Source: Bacillus sp. BHET2
Lineage (GTDB): Bacteria > Bacillota > Bacilli > Bacillales > Bacillaceae_B
Length of the DNA stretch: 64,000 nucleotides
Direction of reading: 5' to 3'
NCBI RefSeq assembly: GCF_005938125.1
Contig: NZ_VCQN01000003.1
Coordinates: 466,890-530,889 of the forward strand
The notes below the pieces were generated by a model that worked only from the letters and a program-made list of their open reading frames with translations, was not told the DNA's origin and searched no databases. Numbering within the stretch: the stretch's first letter is position 1; the number at the start of each line of letters is the position of its first letter. The position numbers were made by a program, and so were the translations under genes. Below are positions 1 through 8,229 of the stretch, piece by piece.

Positions 1-1
1 G

Positions 2-2926
2 GTAGTTGGAAGTGTCGTTGCGGTAGCCATTGTATATGTGTTTTCGTCGAACCTGATCATGATGTATGGACGCAAGAAGGAATTTGCCGTTTTACTTTCT
101 TTAGGGTGGAGACCGAACCAGCTATCAAAATTATTACTCATAGAAGCTCTTATACTGGGTACGGTCGTGTCTATGGTAAGCTGGCTCATATTAGGATGGT
201 TTACCTTATCAAATGATCTGGATCCATCCCCTGTGCGTGTCATCCTCATTGGGTTGATAGGATTGACGATTTATATGACCGGAGCCGTGATCCCTGCGCA
301 CCTCGTCAGAAAAATCATGCCGTATGAAGCGATGAGATCTGGAGAAATATCCTTAAAACAAAAGAGAATGGTGAAGTCTGAATCAGTAGGGGGCATGGCT
401 GTAAATTCGATGCTGTCGAGGTGGAAGAGAACCTCTTTATCCGTTATTTCCATGGGGATCCCCACTGGGCTTCTGCTCTTTTACCTGTTTATCACCATCC
501 GCTTAAAAGGAGTTATGTATACGAGCTGGCTTGGAGAATATGTAGCCATGGAAGTAAGTTCTATGCATTATGTGGCAATGGGAATCGCTCTGACTATCGC
601 GGTCCTCACTACGGCAGAAATCATTTGGCAGAACGTTGCAGAAAGGCAGCCAGAAATATCCGTATTGAAAGCACTCGGGTGGAGGAATGGGACAATCCGT
701 CTGCTCGTGATCTTAGAAGGGCTGTTGTCGGGAATGATTGCAGGATTGATTGGCTTATGTTTTGCTTTCATTCTTGTCTTTAAAATCTATGGGCAATTTC
801 CCTTTAATCAGGCATGGATGTATGTCACATCCATCCTGATTCCGATTTCGACAGGTATGATTGCTGCAATCCTGCCTGCGGAAAAAGCTGCAAATACCCC
901 ACCATATCAAGGGTTGAGCGGGGGATACAGCAACAATGAAAATGTGGAAAAGCAATTCAAATATGTTCTTTCAACGGCGGCGGTTGCACTCTTAATTGGC
1001 ATCATGGTCCTCTTTGGCAGAAGCATTCCCGAAGTGCATCAAGTGGAAACGGTAAATATGGATTCCCCGGAGAAAGAGGAAGGGACGAAAGGGGAGACGA
1101 TTTCAGCTTACACTACTCCAGAGAAAGAAGAGATAGACGAACCGCAAGACGAACCACTGGCATTTTTGAAGGCGAAAGAACTTGCCGGAAAACAAGCAAC
1201 CATCGGAGAAAAGCTCGACCTTGATGGTGTCACGATCCTAATTCAATCACCAAGTGAAACACCATCCGTGTTAAAACCGAAGAAAAAAAATCACCAACTC
1301 ATAACGATTCCTGTCACCTGGGACTTGAAATATACGGATGGATATGGAGATGCAACTACGACTGAGTTTAAGGCTAATTTATATACCCTTTTAGACCCGG
1401 AAGATAAGAAGTATTATCCCATGGAAATAGACATTGTAGATGCTGAAAGTTATCGTGGAGGGAGATTGGGTATTCCCGGACACCTTACTGCTTTGCTGAC
1501 ATACGAAGTTCCGGAGAAGTTTGATCGTTTTCTGATCAGTGGAACGATACCTGATAGCTCAAGGAATGTAGTAGCCGAGATTACATCTCAGGATACGAAG
1601 AAAACCAGGAAACCTTATACATTAAAGCAGAGTGGAGTTGAACCAGGAGCGACTGCCGATTACAAGTTGAACCTGGAATTGGACAACAATGGTAATTGGA
1701 AAGTCAAGGCGGATATTACGGTTGCAAATCAGTCTGACCAAACTTGGAAGGATGTCGGCTTTTACTTCATCCCTAATGCATTTACAGAAGAAAATAAGCC
1801 TGATTTCATAAAAAATCCTGCACAAGCTTCCATCCGTTCGATTGTTAGTTCAGGGATGAATTTGAAGTATTCATTAGAAAATAATAACCTCCTGGTCACT
1901 TTAGACGAAGAGGTAGAACCTGGGGATTCGAAAACGATTAAGATTGAATATAGTATGAAAATCCCGAAAAACGGGTTGCGATTATCTCAAAACAATGAAG
2001 ATTATTTTCTTGCCCAATGGTATCCGATGCTTGCGACATATCAGGACGGTTGGAATATTGAGCCGTTTGATCCGAAGGGAGAATCGTATTATACAAATTA
2101 CGGGAGATACTCTGTAACTTATAATACTCCGAAAGAATATTTGGTAGTCACTTCGGGGATGGATGAAAATGATGTGCCGTTAAAACAAGGAAAGGTAGAA
2201 GCAAATAACATTAGGGATTTCTATATCGCATTCCTGAACCCGGAGGACTGGGTGAAAAAGAGCATGACTGTGACAAGTGGAATCGTCAGGAATGTGGATC
2301 TGCGGGTATTTATGCCGAAAGATCAATCTTTGATTATCGACGAAATGGTGGAAAAGTCGGCAGAAGCCTATATGTTCTACAATGATATGATAGGAGAAAA
2401 TCCTTCTAATGAAATAGATATGATTGCGAATAATGGGGATATGGAATACTCCAATATCGTTGAAGTATCAAATAACCCTGAGGAGTATGAGCATACTCTT
2501 GTTCATGAGATCGCACATCAATGGTTTTATCAAACTGTGGCTAATGATTCTTATCATGATGCCTGGCTGGATGAAAGTCTCAGTGAATTGATAACAGCCT
2601 TATATCTGTCCTATGAGAATAAGAATGATTTGAAAGGGTTTGCCTATTCTAAACAAGTCTTAAATACGGTGAAACCAGCTGAAGTTGTTAATACACCTTT
2701 GAGTGAATTTGATCAACAATACATTTCAACCGTATATGGGAAAGCGCCCATCCTTTTGAACGATTTCTTCGAGCAAAATGGGGGAAGAAAAGAAGCACTA
2801 CGCTTCCTGTCAGACTACTACAAAAAGTATCAATTCAAACACGTAGACTCAAATACATTTGCTGGCTTCCTTGAAGAGTATTACGAGGGAAACCAAGAAG
2901 AATTCTTAAACCAATGGCTTAAATAG
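2..2926 (+). CDS. FtsX-like ABC transporter permease fused to extracellular M1-family aminopeptidase (5' end outside window)
   Basis: The frame is already open at base 2, so the gene starts upstream of the window. The N-terminal part is an ABC permease of the MacB/FtsX class: membrane segments flank two copies of the FtsX signature, first around 'KKEFAVLLSLGWRPNQL' and again around 'ERQPEISVLKALGWRNGTI'. After the last membrane segment (near base 1000) comes an acidic linker and about 600 extracytoplasmic residues that end in an M1 gluzincin domain: HEIAH (bases 2504-2518), then 18 residues and a Glu, the HExxH-x18-E zinc site. The exopeptidase motif GAMEN appears as GDMEY. I infer a membrane-anchored, metal-dependent aminopeptidase tied to an ABC transporter; the ATPase gene is presumably upstream. 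The repeat at 2931 follows the stop directly. Confidence 0.85.
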   Translation, partial: VVGSVVAVAIVYVFSSNLIMMYGRKKEFAVLLSLGWRPNQLSKLLLIEALILGTVVSMVSWLILGWFTLSNDLDPSPVRVILIGLIGLTIYMTGAVIPAHLVRKIMPYEAMRSGEISLKQKRMVKSESVGGMAVNSMLSRWKRTSLSVISMGIPTGLLLFYLFITIRLKGVMYTSWLGEYVAMEVSSMHYVAMGIALTIAVLTTAEIIWQNVAERQPEISVLKALGWRNGTIRLLVILEGLLSGMIAGLIGLCFAFILVFKIYGQFPFNQAWMYVTSILIPISTGMIAAILPAEKAANTPPYQGLSGGYSNNENVEKQFKYVLSTAAVALLIGIMVLFGRSIPEVHQVETVNMDSPEKEEGTKGETISAYTTPEKEEIDEPQDEPLAFLKAKELAGKQATIGEKLDLDGVTILIQSPSETPSVLKPKKKNHQLITIPVTWDLKYTDGYGDATTTEFKANLYTLLDPEDKKYYPMEIDIVDAESYRGGRLGIPGHLTALLTYEVPEKFDRFLISGTIPDSSRNVVAEITSQDTKKTRKPYTLKQSGVEPGATADYKLNLELDNNGNWKVKADITVANQSDQTWKDVGFYFIPNAFTEENKPDFIKNPAQASIRSIVSSGMNLKYSLENNNLLVTLDEEVEPGDSKTIKIEYSMKIPKNGLRLSQNNEDYFLAQWYPMLATYQDGWNIEPFDPKGESYYTNYGRYSVTYNTPKEYLVVTSGMDENDVPLKQGKVEANNIRDFYIAFLNPEDWVKKSMTVTSGIVRNVDLRVFMPKDQSLIIDEMVEKSAEAYMFYNDMIGENPSNEIDMIANNGDMEYSNIVEVSNNPEEYEHTLVHEIAHQWFYQTVANDSYHDAWLDESLSELITALYLSYENKNDLKGFAYSKQVLNTVKPAEVVNTPLSEFDQQYISTVYGKAPILLNDFFEQNGGRKEALRFLSDYYKKYQFKHVDSNTFAGFLEEYYEGNQEEFLNQWLK

Positions 2927-2930
2927 GGAG

Positions 2931-2993
2931 AGGGACGGACCTCCAAATGGGGTGAGGAAAATAAGCGGATTGAGCAATTGGAGGTCCGTCCCT
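2931..2993. repeat. GGGACGGACCT palindromic repeat, copy 1
   Basis: Perfect 16-bp inverted arms AGGGACGGACCTCCAA (2931-2946) and their complement (2978-2993) enclose a 31-nt loop. The copy begins 5 nt after the stop of the permease-peptidase gene. There is no T-tract, so it is not a classical intrinsic terminator. Family members recur at eight other gene ends in this window. Confidence 0.9.
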
Positions 2994-3006
2994 AAGAAAT
3001 AGTCCC

Positions 3007-3339
3007 TTAAAAATCACTGTGCTCATTCCCCCAGGTGTGCATTTGTTTGAGGATCGGCATGAGGGTCGAGCCTAGTTCGGTCATGGAGTATTCTACTTTT
3101 GGAGGGATGGTGTCATATTGTGTACGGAGGATAAATCTGTCTTCTTCCAGTTCCTTTAGCTGCTGACTCAGCACTTTATGGGATACTCCAGGTAGCAATC
3201 TTCGCAATTCGTTGTAACGGAGGGTCCCGTCTGTGCCAAGATGCCAGAGTATGACGGTCTTCCACTTACCACCGATTTTCTTCAGGGTGTATTCGATGGA
3301 GCATTTTAACTTTCCTTTTTTATCGATTGGGGTACCCAT
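3007..3339 (-). CDS. HxlR-family winged-helix regulator
   Basis: A 110-residue protein with the whole HxlR fold: 'KIGGKWKTVILWHL', 'LRYNELRRLLPGVSHKVLSQQLKELEEDRFI' as recognition region, and the wing with 'PPKVEYSMTELG'. Cys13 sits where redox- or quinone-sensing members such as HypR and YodB keep their sensor cysteine. It is transcribed away from the VOC enzyme at 3469, and the 130-bp gap between them should hold shared control sites. By analogy with B. subtilis family members it probably responds to electrophiles and controls the neighbouring glyoxalase-like gene; that link is inferred from position only. Confidence 0.88.
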   Translation of the reverse strand: MGTPIDKKGKLKCSIEYTLKKIGGKWKTVILWHLGTDGTLRYNELRRLLPGVSHKVLSQQLKELEEDRFILRTQYDTIPPKVEYSMTELGSTLMPILKQMHTWGNEHSDF

Positions 3340-3417
3340 ATCCTGTTCATTCCTTTCTTACCTTTAGGTTAGTTTCTCACAAAAAAGTGCATTCTTACAT
3401 TGAGAAGCGCTTGGCCG

Positions 3418-3423
3418 TATAAT
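3418..3423 (+). promoter_or_regulatory. Candidate -10 box for the VOC gene
   Basis: A consensus TATAAT lies 46 bp before the start of the VOC gene in the divergent region shared with the hxlR-type gene. No convincing -35 lies at 16-18 bp, which would suit a promoter needing an activator, as some HxlR targets do. Confidence 0.4.
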
Positions 3424-3468
3424 GAGGGCGAGTTAGATAAAGCTAATTTAAAATAGGAGTGATGATTG

Positions 3469-3963
3469 ATGTTACCATATCCAAGATCTTTTTCACATAT
3501 CGGACTATCCGTACCTAACCTGGAAGAGGCGATTTCATTTTATACTGAGGTATTCGGGTGGTACACCATTATGGAACCTTCCGATGTTGAAAACGATGAT
3601 ACTGCAATCGGACAGATGTGCCGTGATGTATTCGGGAATGATTGGGAGAAGTTCAGAATTGCTCATCTGGCGACTGGTGATAAAATTGGAGTGGAATTAT
3701 TCCAGTTTCCACAAAACGAAAAGCCTGAAAATAACTTTGAATACTGGAAAACAGGGTTATTCCATTTCTGTATTCAGGATCCTGATGTAGAAGGTATGGT
3801 AGAGAAAATCAAACAACATGGGGGAAAACAGCGCATGCCGATACGAGAATATTACCCTGGTGAAAAACCATATCGGATGGTTTACGTAGAAGACCCATTT
3901 GGAAATATTTTTGAGATCTACTCACATAGCTACGAATTAACATATTCCGATGGCGCTTACTGA
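3469..3963 (+). CDS. VOC-family (glyoxalase/dioxygenase superfamily) protein
   Basis: A 164-residue vicinal-oxygen-chelate protein with paired beta-alpha-beta-beta-beta modules. The expected metal ligands are visible: His in 'SHIGLS', Glu in 'GVELFQ', His in 'LFHFC' and Glu in 'NIFEIYS'. It probably works on a small electrophile such as methylglyoxal-thiol adducts or a ring-cleavage substrate; the substrate cannot be told from sequence. I chose the ATG at 3469 because AGGAG (3455-3459) is correctly spaced; an upstream TTG three codons earlier in position is not needed. It is divergent from the HxlR regulator and ends at a strong terminator. Confidence 0.85.
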   Translation: MLPYPRSFSHIGLSVPNLEEAISFYTEVFGWYTIMEPSDVENDDTAIGQMCRDVFGNDWEKFRIAHLATGDKIGVELFQFPQNEKPENNFEYWKTGLFHFCIQDPDVEGMVEKIKQHGGKQRMPIREYYPGEKPYRMVYVEDPFGNIFEIYSHSYELTYSDGAY

Positions 3964-3974
3964 TTCCATAGAAG

Positions 3975-4007
3975 AAAGACACGTTCATTGAAGAACGTGT
4001 CTTTTTT
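3975..4007 (+). terminator. Intrinsic terminator of the VOC gene
   Basis: Arms AAAGACACGTTC (3975-3986) and GAACGTGTCTTT (3993-4004) form a perfect 12-bp stem with a short loop, followed by a T-run. Confidence 0.9.
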
Positions 4008-4080
4008 TGAAATAAAGGTTCTTACTCACTTATGAAGAATCTATTATTGGTGAATGTATTCAGTAAAGAGGGGGGAAGAC

Positions 4081-4548
4081 ATGTTGAAGATTATGGAATT
4101 GGAAGAGACCTCTAACTTTTTCTATGAATCAGTGAAAGTGTTTTGGGAACAATGGGGAAATCGAGAAAATTATAAGTTCTACTACGATTGTATCTTTCAT
4201 TCATGCCGTACCGAAGAAGATTTGCCACGATTTTATATCGCTCTAGAAGATGGGGGCATTGTAGGTACTTACGCACTTCTAAGAAATGATCTGAATAGTC
4301 GGCAAGATCTGTTTCCTTGGTTGGCGTGTCTGTACGTTGATTCGGATTATAGAGGGAGGGGGATTGGCTCCAAGTTACTGGAACACGGCCTGCAAAAAAC
4401 ACAAATAAAAGGCTATAAAAATCTATATCTCTCAACGGACCTCGAAGGTTATTATGAAAAATACGGATGGATTCATGCAACAGAAGCGATTGGGCTGAGC
4501 GGAGATTCCATTAAAGTCTACCAAAAATCATCCCATCCTAATTCATAA
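4081..4548 (+). CDS. GNAT-family N-acetyltransferase
   Basis: A 155-residue GNAT acetyltransferase. The acetyl-CoA pyrophosphate loop is 'YRGRGIGSKLLEHG', preceded by the beta-4 strand 'WLACLYVDSDYRG' and followed by 'LYLSTDLEGYYEKYGW', the usual C-terminal GNAT element. The acceptor is unknown. The ATG at 4081 has the purine-rich GAGGGGGGAAG 6-7 nt ahead; the in-frame ATG at 4054 has no such site. A repeat palindrome with T-rich flank starts 9 nt after the stop and probably ends the transcript. Confidence 0.85.
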   Translation: MLKIMELEETSNFFYESVKVFWEQWGNRENYKFYYDCIFHSCRTEEDLPRFYIALEDGGIVGTYALLRNDLNSRQDLFPWLACLYVDSDYRGRGIGSKLLEHGLQKTQIKGYKNLYLSTDLEGYYEKYGWIHATEAIGLSGDSIKVYQKSSHPNS

Positions 4549-4556
4549 GTGAAGAG

Positions 4557-4603
4557 AAAGAAGAGGGACGGACCTCACCAAGAGAGGTCCGTCCCTCTTC
4601 TTT
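4557..4603. repeat. GGGACGGACCT palindromic repeat, copy 2 (terminator-like)
   Basis: Twenty-base perfect arms (4557-4576 and 4584-4603) enclose a 7-nt loop. The core is GAGGGACGGACCTC, and the distal arm ends in CTTCTTTT, so this copy could terminate the acetyltransferase transcript. Confidence 0.9.
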
Positions 4604-4667
4604 TAGGTATGCACTCATTGAATTCAGAATAAATATAGACAAAAGAATTCATGAGGGGGTTGAAGCT

Positions 4668-4853
4668 GTGAGGCAGGTATCGGCGGCGGTTTATCTTTCG
4701 TTTGGGATGTTGTTCATTTTTTTACAGGGGTTTGAAGGGTTTACTGGTCCTGACAATATGAATTTTATTATTTTCCTTTTCTTTATGGCGGGGGGCTTTT
4801 ATTTATATCATGATCTTAAAGATCGCATTATGGATAAAATAAATAAAAAATAA
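4668..4853 (+). CDS. Small two-helix membrane protein, unknown function
   Basis: Sixty-one residues with two hydrophobic segments (about residues 6-22 and 31-49) and a charged tail 'DLKDRIMDKINKK'. The GTG start has GAGGGGG 8 nt upstream. I do not recognise a family. It stands alone between the acetyltransferase repeat and a strong terminator shared with the convergent gabD gene. Confidence 0.65.
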   Translation: MRQVSAAVYLSFGMLFIFLQGFEGFTGPDNMNFIIFLFFMAGGFYLYHDLKDRIMDKINKK

Positions 4854-4880
4854 GGCACGCATGAAAAGCGTGCCTTTCTC
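4852..4880. terminator. Bidirectional terminator between the small membrane protein and gabD
   Basis: Arms AAGGCACGC (4852-4860) and GCGTGCCTT (4868-4876) with a 7-nt loop, T-rich on the right and A-rich on the left, between two convergent genes. Confidence 0.85.
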
Positions 4881-4883
4881 TAT

Positions 4884-6302
4884 TTATAGTCCAACTGAAA
4901 TATACTTAACCTCTAAATATTCTTCGATACCTTGATGTCCACCTTCACGGCCGAGTCCGCTTTGCTTGAATCCGCCAAATGGCGCTTGCGGGGTGGACGG
5001 CATGCCATCATTCAACCCGACGATTCCATATTCCAATTGCTCGCAGATCCGGATACCCTTTGTGATATTCTCGGTGAATACATACGCAGCAAGCCCATAT
5101 ATGGAGTCGTTTGCCCGTTCAATCGCTTCTTCTTCCGTTTTAAACGTGGTGATCGGAGCGACTGGACCGAACGTCTCATCTTTCATGCAGAGCATGTCAT
5201 CATTCACATTCGTAAGCACAGTGGGTTCAAAATACAATCCGCTTTTTCCTTTACCGCCGTAGGCAATTGAGGCTCCCTTATTTACTGCGTCTTCCACATG
5301 TTTCTGGACTTTTTCGATTGCATTTTCATCAATTAATGGACCAATGTCGACGCCATCTTCCAGCCCGTTCCCTACTTTCAATCCTTTCACTTTTTCAATC
5401 AGTCTTTCCGTAAATGAATCTACGATGGATTCATGAACATAGATACGATTGGAGCAGACACAGGTTTGGCCGGCGTTCCTGAATTTGGAGCCAATGACGC
5501 CATCCACGGCTTTCTCTAAATCAGAGTCGCCCATTACAATTACTGGTGCGTGGCCTCCAAGTTCTAACGATATTTTCTTGACAGTATCTGCTGACCCTTT
5601 CATCAGAACCTTGCCAACTTCGGTAGAACCAGTGAATGTCAGTTTGCGTACGCGGGCGTCTTCCATCCACGCTTCTCCGATGGATTTTGAATCGCCTGTC
5701 ACCACATTGATGACACCTTTAGGGATACCCGCTTCTTCAGCAAGTGCCGCCATTTTTAAAGCGGTCAAAGGCGTTTGGTTCGCAGGTTTGATCACGACTG
5801 TACATCCGGTAGCAAGAGCCGGAGCAACTTTACGTGTGATCATCGCAGCAGGGAAATTCCAAGGTGTGATGACGGCAACGACCCCAACAGGTTGCTTATG
5901 GACAAATAATCGCTTGTTCCGCTGAGTAGCAGGGATTTGCTCACCATACACGCGCTTTCCTTCTTCTGCGTACCAGGAGATGAAGCCATTGGCATATTGG
6001 ATTTCACCAGTTGCTTCTTTTAATGGTTTTCCTTGCTCAATGGTCATGGTGCGTGCAAGATCTTCTTTGTTCTCGTTGATCAGGTCATGCCATTTGCGGA
6101 TGAGTTCACTTCGTTCATAAGCAGAGTATTGGGACCAGTCCTTGAATGCATCATGAGCTGCGTCTACTGCACTTTCAGCCTCTTTTTTACCTCCATAAGG
6201 TATGGTAGCGATGACTTCGGAAGTGGCAGGGTTTGTCACATCCCTCTTTGAAAGGTCCGATCCGATTTGTTCTCCGTTGATGATCATATTGTAGTGTTGC
6301 AT
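4884..6302 (-). CDS. gabD: NAD(P)-dependent succinate-semialdehyde dehydrogenase
   Basis: A 472-residue aldehyde dehydrogenase of the GabD group, full length for the family. It oxidises succinate semialdehyde to succinate, the last step of the GABA shunt. Visible catalytic elements are 'PWNF' with Asn149, 'TFTGSTEVG' for cofactor binding, Glu247 in 'LELGGHAP' and nucleophile Cys281 in 'GQTCVCSNR'; the C-terminal 'FGGFKQSGLGREGG' is typical of GabD. The start has a GGAGGAA site. A gabT is not adjacent. Related semialdehyde dehydrogenases cannot be excluded. Confidence 0.9.
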   Translation of the reverse strand: MQHYNMIINGEQIGSDLSKRDVTNPATSEVIATIPYGGKKEAESAVDAAHDAFKDWSQYSAYERSELIRKWHDLINENKEDLARTMTIEQGKPLKEATGEIQYANGFISWYAEEGKRVYGEQIPATQRNKRLFVHKQPVGVVAVITPWNFPAAMITRKVAPALATGCTVVIKPANQTPLTALKMAALAEEAGIPKGVINVVTGDSKSIGEAWMEDARVRKLTFTGSTEVGKVLMKGSADTVKKISLELGGHAPVIVMGDSDLEKAVDGVIGSKFRNAGQTCVCSNRIYVHESIVDSFTERLIEKVKGLKVGNGLEDGVDIGPLIDENAIEKVQKHVEDAVNKGASIAYGGKGKSGLYFEPTVLTNVNDDMLCMKDETFGPVAPITTFKTEEEAIERANDSIYGLAAYVFTENITKGIRICEQLEYGIVGLNDGMPSTPQAPFGGFKQSGLGREGGHQGIEEYLEVKYISVGL

Positions 6303-6491
6303 AGTGTTCCTCCTTTTGAAATGAGATTCCCATATGCTGATTACTATGTAGGTTTGTCTTAAATTTACAATAGTGAAAGGGAAGAATCCAGTAATACATC
6401 CTATTTATATTCCGATAGGCTATTCACTGTTTAATTACCCTCAATTAGAGGGAACATAAACCGTATTAACCTAAACCAAGGAGGCTTCCAC

Positions 6492-7427
6492 ATGAAAGCA
6501 ATCATCATCAACCAATACGGAGACAAAGATGTATTACAGGAACAAGAAATCGATCAACCATCGATTGGAGACAATCAAATCTTATTAGAAAATCATGCGA
6601 CATCGATCAATCCAATCGATTGGAAAGTGCGAGCAGGATATTTAAAAGAAATGCTCGACTTCCAATTTCCCATCATCTTAGGATGGGATGCAGCAGGTGT
6701 GATCGCTGATAAGGGAAAGAATGTTAAGGGATTTGAAGTAGGAGAAAGGGTATTTGCAAGACCTGCGACAACTAGAGAAGGTACATATGCCGAGTATGTG
6801 GCAGTGGACGAGGAACTTCTGGCCAAAATGCCAGATAGTATGAGCTTTGAGGAGGCAGCAGCCATTCCCCTTGCAGGATTGACGGCTTGGCAATGCTTGG
6901 TTGACTTCGGACAAATTAAGGAAGGTGATAAGGTCCTCATCCATGCGGGTTCCGGTGGAGTCGGGAACTTCGCCATTCAGATTGCAAAAAGCTTCGGTGC
7001 CTATGTCGCGACAACAGCTAGTGGAAAAAATGAAGAGTTCGTCAAATCATTGGGTGCAGATCAATTCATTAATTATAAAGAGGAAGATTTCAGTGAAGTG
7101 CTGAAGGATTTCGATCTGGTACTTGACTCCATGGGTGGTGAAATCCAGTCCAATAGCTATAAAGTGCTGAAGGAAAATGGAAAACTTGTATCCATCGCAC
7201 AGCCTCCAAGTGAGGACGAAGCTGAAAAGTATGGAGTGAAAGCTGAATTTCTATGGCTTGATCCCAAGGGAGAACAGCTATCAAAGCTAGCCCATCTTTA
7301 CGAGTCAGGGCAATTGAAACCAGTCATTGGAGAAACCTTTGAACTAAGTGAACAAGGCTTAAAAGATGCTCATGCCTTAAGCGAGACCCATCACGCACAA
7401 GGGAAAATTGTGATAAAGGTGAAATAA
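6492..7427 (+). CDS. NADP-dependent quinone-oxidoreductase-like MDR protein
   Basis: A 311-residue zinc-independent medium-chain dehydrogenase/reductase. The GroES-like domain fills the N-terminal third, then the Rossmann motif 'VLIHAGSGGVGNFAIQIAKSFGA' binds NADPH. The cysteines of zinc-type alcohol dehydrogenases are missing, so a reduction of quinones or enones is likely. The start has AAGGAGG in good position. Divergent from gabD, and closed by a perfect palindrome 3 nt after the stop. Confidence 0.87.
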   Translation: MKAIIINQYGDKDVLQEQEIDQPSIGDNQILLENHATSINPIDWKVRAGYLKEMLDFQFPIILGWDAAGVIADKGKNVKGFEVGERVFARPATTREGTYAEYVAVDEELLAKMPDSMSFEEAAAIPLAGLTAWQCLVDFGQIKEGDKVLIHAGSGGVGNFAIQIAKSFGAYVATTASGKNEEFVKSLGADQFINYKEEDFSEVLKDFDLVLDSMGGEIQSNSYKVLKENGKLVSIAQPPSEDEAEKYGVKAEFLWLDPKGEQLSKLAHLYESGQLKPVIGETFELSEQGLKDAHALSETHHAQGKIVIKVK

Positions 7428-7430
7428 ACG

Positions 7431-7476
7431 AAAGAGGAGGGACGGACCTTGAATTCAAGGTCCGTCCCTCCTCTTT
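7431..7476. repeat. GGGACGGACCT palindromic repeat, copy 3 (perfect, no loop)
   Basis: An uninterrupted 46-bp perfect palindrome centred on GAATTC (arms 7431-7453 and 7454-7476), with TTTTT after the distal arm. It begins 4 nt after the oxidoreductase stop and can work as an intrinsic terminator. Confidence 0.93.
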
Positions 7477-7543
7477 TTTATAGTTAAAAGTATATACGGT
7501 TGAACAATCAGAAAGGTTTTTTCCTGAAATATGTAAAGTGCGC

Positions 7544-7572
7544 TTGACGTAAAGTTTCCTTTACAATAAAAT
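7544..7572 (+). promoter_or_regulatory. SigA promoter with an operator in its spacer (XRE/membrane operon)
   Basis: TTGACG (7544-7549), a 17-bp spacer and TAAAAT (7567-7572) form a good vegetative promoter. The palindrome GTAAAG-TTTC-CTTTAC (7549-7564) fills the spacer, as expected for autorepression by the XRE protein encoded directly downstream. Confidence 0.75.
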
Positions 7573-7598
7573 ATGGAAATATAAGGAGGTATCCTGCT

Positions 7599-7808
7599 GT
7601 GAAAAATAAATTAGTAGAATACCGCAAAACATGTGGTTACTCCCAGGAGAGATTGGCAGCTGTATTAGGGGTATCGAGACAAACCATCATTTCAATTGAA
7701 AAGGGGAAGTATGATCCTTCTTTGAATCTCGCTTTTCAGTTGGCCAAGGTGTTTGAAACGTCAATTGAAGAGATTTTTGTTTACGAAGAGAAAGGGGAGA
7801 AGAAATAG
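7599..7808 (+). CDS. Small XRE-family (Cro/CI-type) regulator
   Basis: Sixty-nine residues, essentially one HTH_3 domain: 'TCGYSQERLAAVLGVSRQTIISIEKGKYDPSLNLAFQLAKVF' followed by 'IEEIF'. GTG start with AAGGAGGT 8 nt upstream. Its stop overlaps the GTG start of the next gene by one base, so the two are translationally coupled. Small XRE genes coupled to a membrane-protein gene are common in Firmicutes; here a palindrome sits in the promoter spacer, which fits autorepression. Confidence 0.88.
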   Translation: MKNKLVEYRKTCGYSQERLAAVLGVSRQTIISIEKGKYDPSLNLAFQLAKVFETSIEEIFVYEEKGEKK

Positions 7809-8176
7809 TGTACACAAAGGCATATCTGATTTTAGGTTGGGTTCTGGCCATCCAGACGGCTTTCTTATTCTTTGTTGGCATAACGGCAAAGGAATTTCCA
7901 TATTTCGCTCTTACTCCCATGTCCTTGACTGTTTTAAGTTTTTGTATGCATTATCTCTATCCTCAGTTTAAGCAAAAGGATGAGCGGATGAAGATGATCA
8001 GGGAGAAGGGAATCTTTTACTCGTATTTTGCTATCATGGTATTTCACGTTATTTTTATGACGATTCTGCAGTTTGACCTTATCCAGCTAACAGCAATGAA
8101 TTTATTAAATATCCTGACCAGCCTAATCATAATGACCGTGTTCATCTCTATGGTGATCATGGCGAAAATCTATTAG
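7808..8176 (+). CDS. Four-helix membrane protein coupled to XRE regulator
   Basis: A 122-residue integral membrane protein with four hydrophobic segments (about residues 5-24, 33-50, 70-88, 93-118) and a charged loop 'FKQKDERMKMIREKG' in the middle. It has no enzyme motif. The GTG start overlaps the stop of the XRE gene (TAGTG), which ties its expression to the regulator. Function unknown. The next repeat palindrome overlaps its stop codon. Confidence 0.75.
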   Translation: MYTKAYLILGWVLAIQTAFLFFVGITAKEFPYFALTPMSLTVLSFCMHYLYPQFKQKDERMKMIREKGIFYSYFAIMVFHVIFMTILQFDLIQLTAMNLLNILTSLIIMTVFISMVIMAKIY

Positions 8177-8220
8177 AAGAGAGGGACGGACCTTGCGACC
8201 AAGGTCCGTCCCTCTCTTCT
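8175..8220. repeat. GGGACGGACCT palindromic repeat, copy 4
   Basis: Perfect 20-base arms (8175-8194 and 8201-8220) with a 6-nt loop. The proximal arm overlaps the TAG stop at 8174-8176, and the element lies just before the convergent amine-oxidase stop at 8230, so it separates two convergent genes. Confidence 0.92.
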
Positions 8221-8229
8221 CCTCTCTTC

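Noticed and set aside
5449..5925. Long open frame antisense to gabD
   Set aside because: Mirror of the conserved dehydrogenase reading frame; no start signals.
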